From positions 1,922,001 to 1,986,000 of the forward strand of contig NZ_CP076543.1 in assembly GCF_030440515.1 (NCBI RefSeq): a DNA stretch of 64,000 bases. The letters are read 5' to 3'. Below are positions 26,029 to 34,443 of the stretch, one piece after another (within the stretch, counting starts at the first letter, position 1; every line of letters begins with the position of its first letter). The notes under the pieces are model-generated. The model did not search any database and was not told the origin of the DNA. It was given only the letters and a program-made list of their open reading frames with translations. Origin of the DNA: Streptomyces xanthophaeus. Its GTDB lineage: Bacteria; Actinomycetota; Actinomycetes; Streptomycetales; Streptomycetaceae. Both the position numbers and the translations under genes were made by a program.

Positions 26029-27411
26029 ATGGCGACGGAACGACTGGTGGTGGTGGGCGGTGACGCGGCGGGGATGTCCGCGGCGTCACAGGCCCGCAGG
26101 CTCAAGGGCCCGGCGGAACTGGAGATCGTGGCCTTCGAGCGCGGGCACTTCACCTCCTACTCGGCGTGCGGGATCCCGTACTGGGTCGGCGGTCAGGTCG
26201 CCGAGCGCGACGACCTGATCGCCCGTACGCCCGAGGAGCACCGGGCCCGGGACATCGATCTGCGCACGCGCACGGAGGTCGTGGAGCTCGACCTCGCCGG
26301 GTCCCGGGTCCGCGCCCGCGATCTGGACAGCGGATCCGAATCCTGGACGGGCTACGACAAGCTGGTCCTGGCGACGGGCGCCCGCCCCGTCCGCCCCCGG
26401 CTCCCCGGCATCGGCGCGCACGGGGTCCACGGCATCCAGACCCTGGACGACGGCCAGCGCCTGATGGACACCCTGGGGCGCACCGAGGGCCGCCGGGCCG
26501 TGGTGGTCGGCGCCGGCTACATCGGTGTGGAGATGGCGGAGGCCCTGGTGGCGCGGGGGTACGAGGTCACCGTCCTGCACCGGGGCGAGCAGCCGATGGC
26601 CACGCTGGACCCGGACATGGGCGGCCTGGTGCACAGCGCGATGAACCGGATGGGGATCCGTACGGTCTCCCGCGCCGAGGTGACGAAGATCCTCACCGAC
26701 GAGGAGGGCCGGGCCCGTGCGGTGGCCACGTCGGCGGGCGAGGAGTACGAGGCGGACGTGGTCGTGCTCGGCATCGGCGTGGAGCCCCGCACCGCGCTCG
26801 CCCGCGCGGCCGGCCTCCCGCTCGGTCCTTCGGGCGGCATCCTCACCGACCTCTCGATGCGGGTCCGCGGCCACGAGAACATCTGGTCGGGCGGCGACTG
26901 CGTGGAGGTCCTGGACCTGGTCGCGGGCCGCACCCGGCACATCCCGCTGGGCACGCACGCCAACAAGCACGGCCAGGTCATCGGCTCGGGCGTGGGCGGC
27001 GGCTACGCGACCTTCCCCGGGGTGGTCGGGACGGCGGTCAGCAAGGTCTGCGACCTGGAGATCGCCCGTACGGGGCTGCGCGAGCGGGACGCGCTGGAGG
27101 CGGGCCTGCGGTTCGTGACGGCCACCATCACCTCCACCAACACCGCGGGCTACTACCCGGGCGCGGCGGAGATGACGGTGAAGATGCTGGCGGAGCGCCG
27201 TACGGGCCGCCTCCTCGGCGTCCAGATCGTCGGCGGCGCGGGGGCGGCGAAGCGGGTGGACATCGCGGCGGTCGCCCTCACGGCGGGTATGACGGTGGAC
27301 CGGATGGTGTCCCTGGACCTGGGCTACGCCCCGCCCTTCTCCCCGGTCTGGGACCCGATCCTGGTGGCGGCCCGCAAGGCGGTCTCGGCGGTCCGCTCGG
27401 CGGGGGTGTAG
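26029..27411 (+). CDS. CoA-disulfide-reductase-like FAD/NAD(P) oxidoreductase
   Basis: 460 residues. Two Rossmann motifs are clear: VVVGGDAAGMSAAS (7-20) for FAD and VVVGAGYIGVEMAEAL (about 164-179) for NAD(P)H. The conserved single redox cysteine C47 in SYSACGIPYW is that of CoA disulfide reductases and NADH oxidases/peroxidases. The C-terminal dimerisation domain is present (YYPGAAEMTVKML, GYAPPFSPVWDPIL), with no rhodanese domain. The substrate may be CoA disulfide, O2 or another low-molecular-weight disulfide. ATG 26029 has GAAGGGG upstream. Convergent with hemE. Confidence 0.87.
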   Translation: MATERLVVVGGDAAGMSAASQARRLKGPAELEIVAFERGHFTSYSACGIPYWVGGQVAERDDLIARTPEEHRARDIDLRTRTEVVELDLAGSRVRARDLDSGSESWTGYDKLVLATGARPVRPRLPGIGAHGVHGIQTLDDGQRLMDTLGRTEGRRAVVVGAGYIGVEMAEALVARGYEVTVLHRGEQPMATLDPDMGGLVHSAMNRMGIRTVSRAEVTKILTDEEGRARAVATSAGEEYEADVVVLGIGVEPRTALARAAGLPLGPSGGILTDLSMRVRGHENIWSGGDCVEVLDLVAGRTRHIPLGTHANKHGQVIGSGVGGGYATFPGVVGTAVSKVCDLEIARTGLRERDALEAGLRFVTATITSTNTAGYYPGAAEMTVKMLAERRTGRLLGVQIVGGAGAAKRVDIAAVALTAGMTVDRMVSLDLGYAPPFSPVWDPILVAARKAVSAVRSAGV

Positions 27412-27446
27412 CCCTGCGGGGGCTCCGCCCCTGCACCTCGAACGCG

Positions 27447-27473
27447 GGCGGGGCCGGAGTGTCCAGCCCCGCC
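27447..27473. terminator. Bidirectional terminator between the oxidoreductase and hemE
   Basis: GGCGGGGC (27447-27454) and GCCCCGCC (27466-27473) with an 11-base loop in the short gap between convergent ends. A second hairpin (gggggc-tcc-gcccc) lies just before it. Confidence 0.65.
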
Positions 27474-27476
27474 CCG

Positions 27477-28541
27477 CTAGCGCTGCGTCTTGGTGTGGAC
27501 GTAGTCCACCAGGCGGGTCAGGGCGTCCGGGTCGGTCGTCGGGAGGACGCCGTGGCCCAGGTTGAAGACGTGGCCCTCCAGGCCGGCGGCGGCCGCGAGG
27601 ACCTCGTCCGTCTTGGCCTCGACCGCCTCCGTGGTGGAGAAGAGCACGGCCGGGTCCAGGTTGCCCTGCAGCGCCTTGCCGGGGCCGACGCGGCGGACGG
27701 CCTCGTCCAGCGGGACCCGGTAGTCGACGCCCATGACGTCCGCGCCGGCCTCGCCCATCAGGCCGAGGAGCTCACCCGTGCCCACGCCGAAGTGGATCCG
27801 CGGGACCCCGTAGGAGGCGACGGACTCCAGGACCTTCGCGGACGCGGGCATCACCGAGCGGCGGTAGTCCGCCGGGGCGAGGGCGCCGACCCAGGAGTCG
27901 AAGAGCTGGACGGCGGAGGCGCCGGCCTCGATCTGGACCTTCAGGAAGGCGGAGGTGATCTCCGCGAGGCGGTCCAGGAGGTCGGCCCACAGCTGGGGGT
28001 CCCCGTACATGAGGGCCTTGGTGTGCTCGTGGTTCTTGGAGGGACCGCCCTCGACCAGGTAGCTCGCGAGGGTGAAAGGCGCGCCCGCGAATCCGATCAA
28101 CGGCGTGGAGCCCAGTTCACCCGTGAGCATGCCGATCGCCTCGGTGACGTACGAGACGTCCTCCGGAGTGAGGTCGCGCAGCTGTGCGAGGTCCTCGCGG
28201 CGGCGGATCGGCTGGGCGACGACCGGGCCGATGCCCGGCTTGATGTCCAGGTCGACGCCGATGGCCTTCAGCGGGACCACGATGTCGGAGAAGAAGATCG
28301 CCGCGTCCACCTTGTGGCGGCGCACCGGCTGCAGCGTGATCTCGGTGACCAGGTCGGGCCGCATGCAGGACTCCAGCATCTGCGTGCCCTCGCGCAGCTT
28401 GCGGTACTCCGGCAGTGAGCGCCCCGCCTGCCGCATGAACCACACCGGGGTGTGCGGCACCGGCTCCCGCCGGCACGCCTTCAGGAAGGCGGAATCGTAC
28501 GTCTGACTCGGCTGGCCCGTGGGGCGGGTGTTGGCGCTCAC
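27477..28541 (-). CDS. hemE: Uroporphyrinogen decarboxylase
   Basis: 354 residues from GTG 28541 ([10 protein letters not shown]). It converts uroporphyrinogen III to coproporphyrinogen III, the substrate of HemG in the coproporphyrin branch. Signatures: [16 protein letters not shown] (32-47, substrate-binding arginines), FFSDIVVPL with the catalytic Asp, and [12 protein letters not shown]. The longer frame upstream would add 31 residues that include an odd phenylalanine pair, so GTG 28541 was chosen. Divergent from the DUF3000 gene. Confidence 0.95.
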   Translation of the reverse strand: MSANTRPTGQPSQTYDSAFLKACRREPVPHTPVWFMRQAGRSLPEYRKLREGTQMLESCMRPDLVTEITLQPVRRHKVDAAIFFSDIVVPLKAIGVDLDIKPGIGPVVAQPIRRREDLAQLRDLTPEDVSYVTEAIGMLTGELGSTPLIGFAGAPFTLASYLVEGGPSKNHEHTKALMYGDPQLWADLLDRLAEITSAFLKVQIEAGASAVQLFDSWVGALAPADYRRSVMPASAKVLESVASYGVPRIHFGVGTGELLGLMGEAGADVMGVDYRVPLDEAVRRVGPGKALQGNLDPAVLFSTTEAVEAKTDEVLAAAAGLEGHVFNLGHGVLPTTDPDALTRLVDYVHTKTQR

Positions 28542-28632
28542 GACCCAAATCTTCGCACGTACGAAGAAGTGTCCGACCCGGCGAGGGTGTCCCTGCGCCG
28601 TACGGGCGCTCGTTCCGCCTAGTCTTCCCCGC

Positions 28633-29289
28633 ATGGCTGCGGCTCAGGGACGATTTTCAGATGGCGCCGAGGGTACGGACAGCGCGAAGGAGAGCTCCGT
28701 CCCGCTCCCGTTCCGGCGGGCGGTCGACGGCTTGAAGAAGGCCCGGCTGCGTCCGGGGATCGAGATCGACCCCACGAAACCGCCCCAGAGACTGGCGCCG
28801 CACGCCTACGCGCTGGAGGCCGCGGTGGTGGATGGCGAGGACGACCTGGCCGACGGCCGGCTGATCCTGCTCCACGATCCGTCCGGGCACGACGCCTGGC
28901 AGGGGACCTTCCGCCTGGTGACGCTGGTGCGCGCGGAGCTGGAGCCGGAGATGGCGGCGGATCCGCTGCTGCCCGAGGTGTGCTGGTCCTGGCTGACGGG
29001 GGCGCTGGAGGCGCGCGGGCTGGCGTACGGGGAGGCGAGCGGCACCGTGACCATGGCGGGCTCGCACTACTTCGGCGGGCTCGCGGAGCGGCGCCCGGCC
29101 ACGCAGATCGAGATCAGAGCCTCGTGGACGCCGCGCGAGGGCGTGGGCGGGGTGCCGGACACCTCGGCGCACCTGTCGGCGTGGTGCGAACTGCTGTGCC
29201 AGATCGCGGGGCTGCCGCCGGTGGGTCCGACGGACACGGCGACGGGTGTGGTCTCCCTGCCACAGCGCCGCGGTCCGCACCACCCGTAG
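28633..29289 (+). CDS. DUF3000 family protein
   Basis: 218 residues, actinobacteria-specific DUF3000, with conserved [18 protein letters not shown] (28-45), HAYALEAA and [28 protein letters not shown] parts (the Ser-Gly-Thr-Val motif follows). No known function or membrane segment. It lies between hemE and a LuxR-type regulator, an order I recall as conserved in Streptomyces. Confidence 0.83.
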   Translation: MAAAQGRFSDGAEGTDSAKESSVPLPFRRAVDGLKKARLRPGIEIDPTKPPQRLAPHAYALEAAVVDGEDDLADGRLILLHDPSGHDAWQGTFRLVTLVRAELEPEMAADPLLPEVCWSWLTGALEARGLAYGEASGTVTMAGSHYFGGLAERRPATQIEIRASWTPREGVGGVPDTSAHLSAWCELLCQIAGLPPVGPTDTATGVVSLPQRRGPHHP

Positions 29290-29562
29290 CCGCAGGGCCG
29301 GACGGCCGCCGGAATCGGCGTGCGCCGCAGAACGGCTGATCGAAGAACTGGGCGGACGGTCGAAACGCGGCGTCCCTTGCGGGCTTCTGATCAACCGATG
29401 ATCGATCGTGCGTCCGAATTGCCCGAATTGTTACTCACCAAATCGTGATCATTCCCTAAAGCCGGGCGGGTGACGTGCCGAAGGAGTGGGTGACCATCCG
29501 CACGGTTCGCACCGGCTTCCTTCCCCGAGCCGGCCGTCCCGCCACTCCCCCAGGAGGCCTAG

Positions 29563-30225
29563 GTGTCCGTTCTTCTCGAGCAGCCCGCAAGCCTGGTCGC
29601 CTACCGCCCGAACAAGCCGACGGCCATGGTCGTCGTGGCCGACCCGCGCGTCCGCTCCACCGTGACCCGCCATCTGTGGGCCCTCGGAGTACGTGACGTG
29701 ATCGAGGCGTCGTCCATCGCGGAGGCCCGCCCCCGCGTCGGCAGCCCGCGCGACATCTGCGTGGCCGACGTACACCTGCCCGACGGTTCCGGTCTCACCC
29801 TGCTCTCCGAGACCCGGGCCGCCGGCTGGCCCAACGGCCTGGCCCTGTCCGCCGCCGACGACATCGGCGCCGTGCGCAACGCCCTCGCGGGCGGCGTCAA
29901 GGGCTACGTCGTCACCGGTACGCGGACCAACATCGGGCTCCCCACCCGGCCCGGCGCCGCTCCCATCGGCGCTGCCGCCGCCCGTATGCACCGCCGCCCC
30001 CCGGGTGCCCCGAGCCACCCGGGCGGCTACCGGGAGCTCTCCGGCCGCGAGGTCGAGGTCCTGCGCCTCGTCGCGGAGGGCCAGTCCAACAAGGCCATCG
30101 GCGTCTCGATGGGCCTGTCCGCCCTGACCGTCAAGTCCCACCTCGCCCGGATCGCCCGCAAGCTGGGCACCGGTGACCGCGCCGGAATGGTCGCCGTGGC
30201 GCTGCGCACCGGGATCATCCACTGA
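29563..30225 (+). CDS. Response regulator, NarL/LuxR type
   Basis: 220 residues from GTG 29563 with AGGAGG (29551-29556) upstream. A receiver-like domain (20-125) has the acidic residue in CVADVHLPDGSG, the likely phosphoacceptor region, but lacks a clear Asp-Asp pocket. A LuxR HTH follows (about 155-215): LSGREVEVLRLVAEGQSNKA and ALTVKSHLARIARKL. No sensor kinase gene is adjacent, so it is an orphan. The AT-richer 273-base gap upstream probably contains its promoter. Confidence 0.85.
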   Translation: MSVLLEQPASLVAYRPNKPTAMVVVADPRVRSTVTRHLWALGVRDVIEASSIAEARPRVGSPRDICVADVHLPDGSGLTLLSETRAAGWPNGLALSAADDIGAVRNALAGGVKGYVVTGTRTNIGLPTRPGAAPIGAAAARMHRRPPGAPSHPGGYRELSGREVEVLRLVAEGQSNKAIGVSMGLSALTVKSHLARIARKLGTGDRAGMVAVALRTGIIH

Positions 30226-30386
30226 CCGCGGGCCGGAGCCCCCGGATATCCGCCTCGGGAGCCGCTGCCGGGGAACCTGCCGGGAGACCCCCGGAATACC
30301 CCGGGAAAACTCCCCGCATACCGCTCGCGCCCGTCGACGGAACGTTCCGGCGACGGGCGCGTCGTATACACGGATACCCTTGACCG

Positions 30387-31670
30387 GTGACCGACGCCCA
30401 AGATCCCGCAGCAGACCTGCGCACCACCACCGGGGGCGGCCCCTCGGACGACGTCGTTGTTCCGCCCGGTGGGCTGCCGACTCCCTTGCTGGAGCCCCGC
30501 GAGGGGATTCCTCCGGTGGTCGCCGACGCGGACGCCCTCGCCGAAGTGGTCGCGGCCTTCGCCGCGGGCACCGGCCCCGTGGCCGTCGACGCCGAACGGG
30601 CCTCCGGATACCGCTACGGCCAGCGCGCCTACCTGGTGCAGCTGCGCCGTGAGGGTGCCGGGTCCGCGCTGATCGACCCGGTGGGCTGCCCCGACCTGTC
30701 CGCACTGGGCGACGCCCTGTCCGGCACCGAATGGATCCTGCACGCCGCGACCCAGGACCTGCCGTGCCTGCGCGAAATAGGCATGGTGCCCACCTCCCTG
30801 TTCGACACCGAGCTCGCCGGCCGCCTCGCCGGCTTCCCCCGGGTCGGACTCGGCGCGATGGTCGAGAGCGTGCTCGGCTACGCGCTGGAGAAGGGCCACT
30901 CCGCCGTCGACTGGTCCACCCGCCCGCTCCCCGAGCCGTGGCTGCGCTACGCCGCCCTGGACGTGGAGCTGCTGGTGGACCTGCGGGACGCGCTGGAGAA
31001 GGAACTGGACCGGCAGGGCAAGCTCGAATGGGCCCACCAGGAATTCGACGCCATCGCCTCCGCCCCGCCCGCCCCGCCGCGCAAGGACCCCTGGCGCCGT
31101 ACGTCCGGCATGCACAAGGTGCGCCGGCGCCGGCAGATGGCGGTCGTACGGGAGCTGTGGGAGTCCCGGGACCGGATCGCGCAGCGGCGTGACGTGTCTC
31201 CGGGCAAGGTGCTGGGCGACGCCGCGATCGTCGAGGCCGCCCTCGCCCTGCCGGCCAACGTGCACACCCTGTCCGCCCTGCCCGGCTACGGGCAGCGGAT
31301 GGGCCGGCGCCAGCTGGACCAGTGGATGGCCGCCGTGGACCGGGCGAAGGCGCTGCCCGAGAACGAGCTGCCGCAGCCCGGGGCCACCCCGGCCGGTCCC
31401 CCGCCGCCGCGCTCCTGGGTGGACAAGGACCCGGCGGCAGCGGCCCGGCTCTCGGCTGCCCGTACCGCCGTCTCGGCGCTGGCGGAGGCGCTGAACCTGC
31501 CCCAGGAGAACCTGATCACCCCGGACACGGTCCGCCGTCTGTGCTGGGAGCCGCCGCAGCGGCTGCACGCGGACGCGGTGGCGGAGGCCCTCGCGGGCTA
31601 CGGTGCCCGGCCCTGGCAGATCGAACTGGTGACCCCTGTGCTGGTCACGGCCCTGGCCGCGACCGCCTGA
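30387..31670 (+). CDS. rnd: Ribonuclease D-like 3'-5' exonuclease with HRDC domain
   Basis: 427 residues from GTG 30387. A Pro/Gly-rich N-terminal 40 residues precede a DEDDy exonuclease domain: VAVDAERASG (first Asp and Glu), LHAATQDLPCL (second Asp) and YAALDVELL (last Asp with Tyr upstream). An HRDC-type helical domain follows (about 235-310: WRRTSGMHKVRRRRQM, SALPGYGQRMGRR), and a second helical domain ends the protein. Acts in tRNA or other RNA 3' trimming. Confidence 0.88.
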   Translation: MTDAQDPAADLRTTTGGGPSDDVVVPPGGLPTPLLEPREGIPPVVADADALAEVVAAFAAGTGPVAVDAERASGYRYGQRAYLVQLRREGAGSALIDPVGCPDLSALGDALSGTEWILHAATQDLPCLREIGMVPTSLFDTELAGRLAGFPRVGLGAMVESVLGYALEKGHSAVDWSTRPLPEPWLRYAALDVELLVDLRDALEKELDRQGKLEWAHQEFDAIASAPPAPPRKDPWRRTSGMHKVRRRRQMAVVRELWESRDRIAQRRDVSPGKVLGDAAIVEAALALPANVHTLSALPGYGQRMGRRQLDQWMAAVDRAKALPENELPQPGATPAGPPPPRSWVDKDPAAAARLSAARTAVSALAEALNLPQENLITPDTVRRLCWEPPQRLHADAVAEALAGYGARPWQIELVTPVLVTALAATA

Positions 31671-31688
31671 CCCACCCTGCCCGCCCGA

Positions 31689-31717
31689 GAGCCCCCGACC
31701 CTTGCGGCCGGGGGCTC
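31689..31717. terminator. Bidirectional terminator after rnd
   Basis: GAGCCCCCG (31689-31697) and CGGGGGCTC (31709-31717), perfect 9-bp stem with an 11-base loop, between convergent rnd and the alpha/beta hydrolase gene. Confidence 0.75.
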
Positions 31718-31734
31718 CGCCATGGGTCAGGTGC

Positions 31735-32901
31735 CTAGACGGTGTCCGTGTAGGCGCCGTCCTCGTCCACGTAGAAGCTGCCCTTCTCCAGGTCGTCGAC
31801 CTTCCCGTGCTTCAGCCACTGCTTGGACAGCCGGTGCAGGACCTTGGACTGGCGCTCCCAGACCATGGAGTGGCCGGCGCAGGACACCCGGAACATCAGC
31901 TTGCGGACGCCGGGGACCGCGTCGTAGAAGGCGGGGACCGAGAACGTGGGCGAGTTCGCCGTCGCGTCGTGTTCGCCGTAGACGATCATCACCGGCACCT
32001 TGTCGCCGAGCACGCCGCCGATCGGGACGGTGTCCTGGTTCCAGCCCCACCAGTAGGAATTGCGGAACCGCAGCACGCCCTCGGGTGCTCCGGCCGTCGG
32101 GCCGCCCCAGGTCTTGCCGACGGGGTCGACGGCCATGAGCTCCTTCCACACCGCGTCGACCATGCCCGCCGCGCGCTGCCTCGGGGACCGCACCTCCTTG
32201 TCCCAGGCGCTTTCCAGGCCCGTCCTGCTGGACAGGTTCATCGGGAAGCCGAACAGGGAGGCCGGGGTGGACACGGGGAACGACGCCACCGGTGCACCGA
32301 AGCTCTTCGGCGGCGCGCTGGCACGGCCGGCGGGCGGGTAGATCGGCGCCAGGAGGAGCAGGCTCTCGACCTTCCCCGGGTTCTGGATCGCGTACGGCCC
32401 GAAGACGAAGGCGGCGGCGGACTGCCCGACGAGGGCGACCTTGCTGACGCCCTTCGTGGTCTTGATGTACTCGACGACCGCGTCGACCTCGCCCCATTCG
32501 CTCGCGGAGTTGCCGAGCTCGTGCGGGTAGGGCGGGGTGCAGGTGTACGTCAGCGGGTTCGGGTTCAGGATCTCCTGGTGCTGCGGGTTGGCGTTGCAGG
32601 GCTTGTCCATCTCCGGACGCGGCGACAGGCCGGAGCCCGTGAGCTCCATGAGGAACACGTCGAATCCGGCCTTGGCCAGGTGCTGCGCCCAGCTGTACCT
32701 GCCGTTGTCGTGCTGGAGGTCGAAGGCCACGACCGAGGGAACGCTCCGGCCGTGCAGCATCAGGACGGCCTGGCGTTGCGCGTTGGGGCCGGGTGGGGTG
32801 CCGTCGTACTCCCGCACGTACAGATGGACGGTCTGTCCCGCGTTGGCGGGCACCGCAGAGACGTGCTCGACCTGGTGCTTGATGGGTGGGGTGGTGGCCA
32901 T
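31735..32901 (-). CDS. Alpha/beta hydrolase
   Basis: 388 residues. Oxyanion-side motif MLHGRSVP (about 48-55), nucleophile elbow GQSAAAF (Ser in ALVGQSAAAF), acid in YGEHDAT and base in CAGHSMVWE. The nucleophile motif GQSAA is unusual but fits Gly-x-Ser-x-x. No signal peptide, so probably cytoplasmic; substrate unknown. ATG 32901 is supported by GGAGG 9 bases upstream, while an ATG three codons earlier has no spacing to it. Confidence 0.82.
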   Translation of the reverse strand: MATTPPIKHQVEHVSAVPANAGQTVHLYVREYDGTPPGPNAQRQAVLMLHGRSVPSVVAFDLQHDNGRYSWAQHLAKAGFDVFLMELTGSGLSPRPEMDKPCNANPQHQEILNPNPLTYTCTPPYPHELGNSASEWGEVDAVVEYIKTTKGVSKVALVGQSAAAFVFGPYAIQNPGKVESLLLLAPIYPPAGRASAPPKSFGAPVASFPVSTPASLFGFPMNLSSRTGLESAWDKEVRSPRQRAAGMVDAVWKELMAVDPVGKTWGGPTAGAPEGVLRFRNSYWWGWNQDTVPIGGVLGDKVPVMIVYGEHDATANSPTFSVPAFYDAVPGVRKLMFRVSCAGHSMVWERQSKVLHRLSKQWLKHGKVDDLEKGSFYVDEDGAYTDTV

Positions 32902-33140
32902 TGCTCGCATCCTCCGTCGACCGGGCCGGAGGGGACGCTCCGGCCCGGTCAGGATCGGGACTGCCCGGGGGCGGCGCCACGATCGCGGCCGGGGGCCGGG
33001 CGCACGTGACCTGAACGGGTTGGCCGGACGGGTCCGATCGGTCGGGGCCGGGGGCCGTGGCACCGCGGCCCGAGTGTGACCTTCGCCGCTCCTCCGGGAG
33101 GGGGTGTGCACATTGGTTACCCGCAAGTAGCATGGTCGGG

Positions 33141-33154
33141 TGAGCGGGCGCTCA
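33141..33154. promoter_or_regulatory. TGAGCGGGCGCTCA palindrome upstream of fadA
   Basis: TGAGCG-GG-CGCTCA, perfect 6-bp arms, 63 bases before the fadA start. The form suits a TetR-type fatty-acid regulator; I cannot name it from the sequence. It probably covers the fadAB promoter. Confidence 0.5.
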
Positions 33155-33216
33155 GCAACGTACGCCGAACGCCCCCGCGCGCAGCAGTGCACACCCGCAC
33201 CTGGAGGAGAGCCAAC

Positions 33217-34443
33217 GTGCCTCGTACCGTCAGGGACGTCGTCTTCGTCGACGGCGTCCGCACCCCGTTCGGCAAGGCGGGCCCGAAGGGCATCTACCAC
33301 GAGACCCGCGCCGACGACCTCGTCGTGAAGGCGATCCGGGAGCTGCTGCGCCGCAACCCGGACCTGGACCCCAAGAAGATCGACGAGGTCGCCATCGCCG
33401 CGACCACGCAGATCGGTGACCAGGGCCTGACGCTGGGCCGTACCGCCGGCATTCTCGCGGGCCTTCCGCAGTCCGTCCCGGGCTACTCCATCGACCGCAT
33501 GTGCGCCGGCGCGCTGACCGCCGTGACCGCCGTCGCGGGCGGTGTGGCCTTCGGTGCCTACGACGTCGCCCTCGCCGGCGGTGTCGAGCACATGGGCCGC
33601 CACCCCATGGGCGAGGGCGTCGACCCGAACCCGCGCTTCGTCTCCGAGAAGCTGGTCGACGAGTCCGCCCTGTTCATGGGCATGACCGCCGAGAACCTGC
33701 ACGACCGGTACCCGACGATCACCAAGCTCCGCGCCGACGAGTACGCCGTGCGCTCGCAGGAGAAGGCCGCCAAGGCGTACGCCGACGGCAAGATCCAGCA
33801 GGACCTGGTCCCGATCTCGGTGCGCAACACCAACGAGGCGGCCGGTGAGACGGGCTGGGGCCTGGTCACCACCGACGAGCCGATGCGCCCGGGCACCACG
33901 CTGGAGAACCTGGCCGGCCTGAAGACCCCGTTCCGTACGCACGGCCGGGTCACCGCGGGCAACGCCGCCGGTCTCAACGACGGTGCCACCGCCGCGATCA
34001 TCGCGTCCGAGGACTTCGCCCGGGAGAACAACCTCCCGGTCAAGATGCGCCTGGTCTCGTACTCCTTCGCGGGTGTCGAGCCCGAGGTCATGGGCTACGG
34101 CCCGATCCCGGCCACCGAGAAGGCCCTGGCCCAGGCCGGCCTGACGATCGACGACATCGGCCTCTTCGAGGTCAACGAGGCCTTCGCGGTCCAGGTCCTC
34201 GCGTTCCTGGAGCACTACGGCATCGCCGACGACGACGCCCGCGTGAACCAGTACGGCGGCGCCATCGCCTTCGGTCACCCGCTCGCCTCCTCGGGCGTAC
34301 GCCTGATGACGCAGCTGGCCCGTCAGTTCGAGGAGCAGCCGCACGTCCGCTACGGCCTGACCACCATGTGCGTCGGCTTCGGCATGGGCGCCACGGTCAT
34401 CTGGGAGAACCCGAACTTCAACGCCGAGGGAGACTCCAAGTGA
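33217..34443 (+). CDS. fadA: Acetyl-CoA acyltransferase (thiolase)
   Basis: 408 residues from GTG 33217 (GGAGGAG upstream). Thiolase triad residues: C96 in DRMCAGAL, H354 in FGHPLASSG and C385 in TTMCVGFGMG. It cleaves 3-ketoacyl-CoA to acetyl-CoA plus a shortened acyl-CoA, the last step of beta-oxidation. Its stop overlaps the start of fadB by four bases, forming the usual FadA-FadB complex pair. Confidence 0.94.
   Translation: MPRTVRDVVFVDGVRTPFGKAGPKGIYHETRADDLVVKAIRELLRRNPDLDPKKIDEVAIAATTQIGDQGLTLGRTAGILAGLPQSVPGYSIDRMCAGALTAVTAVAGGVAFGAYDVALAGGVEHMGRHPMGEGVDPNPRFVSEKLVDESALFMGMTAENLHDRYPTITKLRADEYAVRSQEKAAKAYADGKIQQDLVPISVRNTNEAAGETGWGLVTTDEPMRPGTTLENLAGLKTPFRTHGRVTAGNAAGLNDGATAAIIASEDFARENNLPVKMRLVSYSFAGVEPEVMGYGPIPATEKALAQAGLTIDDIGLFEVNEAFAVQVLAFLEHYGIADDDARVNQYGGAIAFGHPLASSGVRLMTQLARQFEEQPHVRYGLTTMCVGFGMGATVIWENPNFNAEGDSK

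Noticed and set aside
23257..27411. Plus-strand frame of about 1380 codons reaching into the flavoprotein
   Set aside because: Antisense to hemQ/hemG for most of its length; only the part from 26029 is a real gene.
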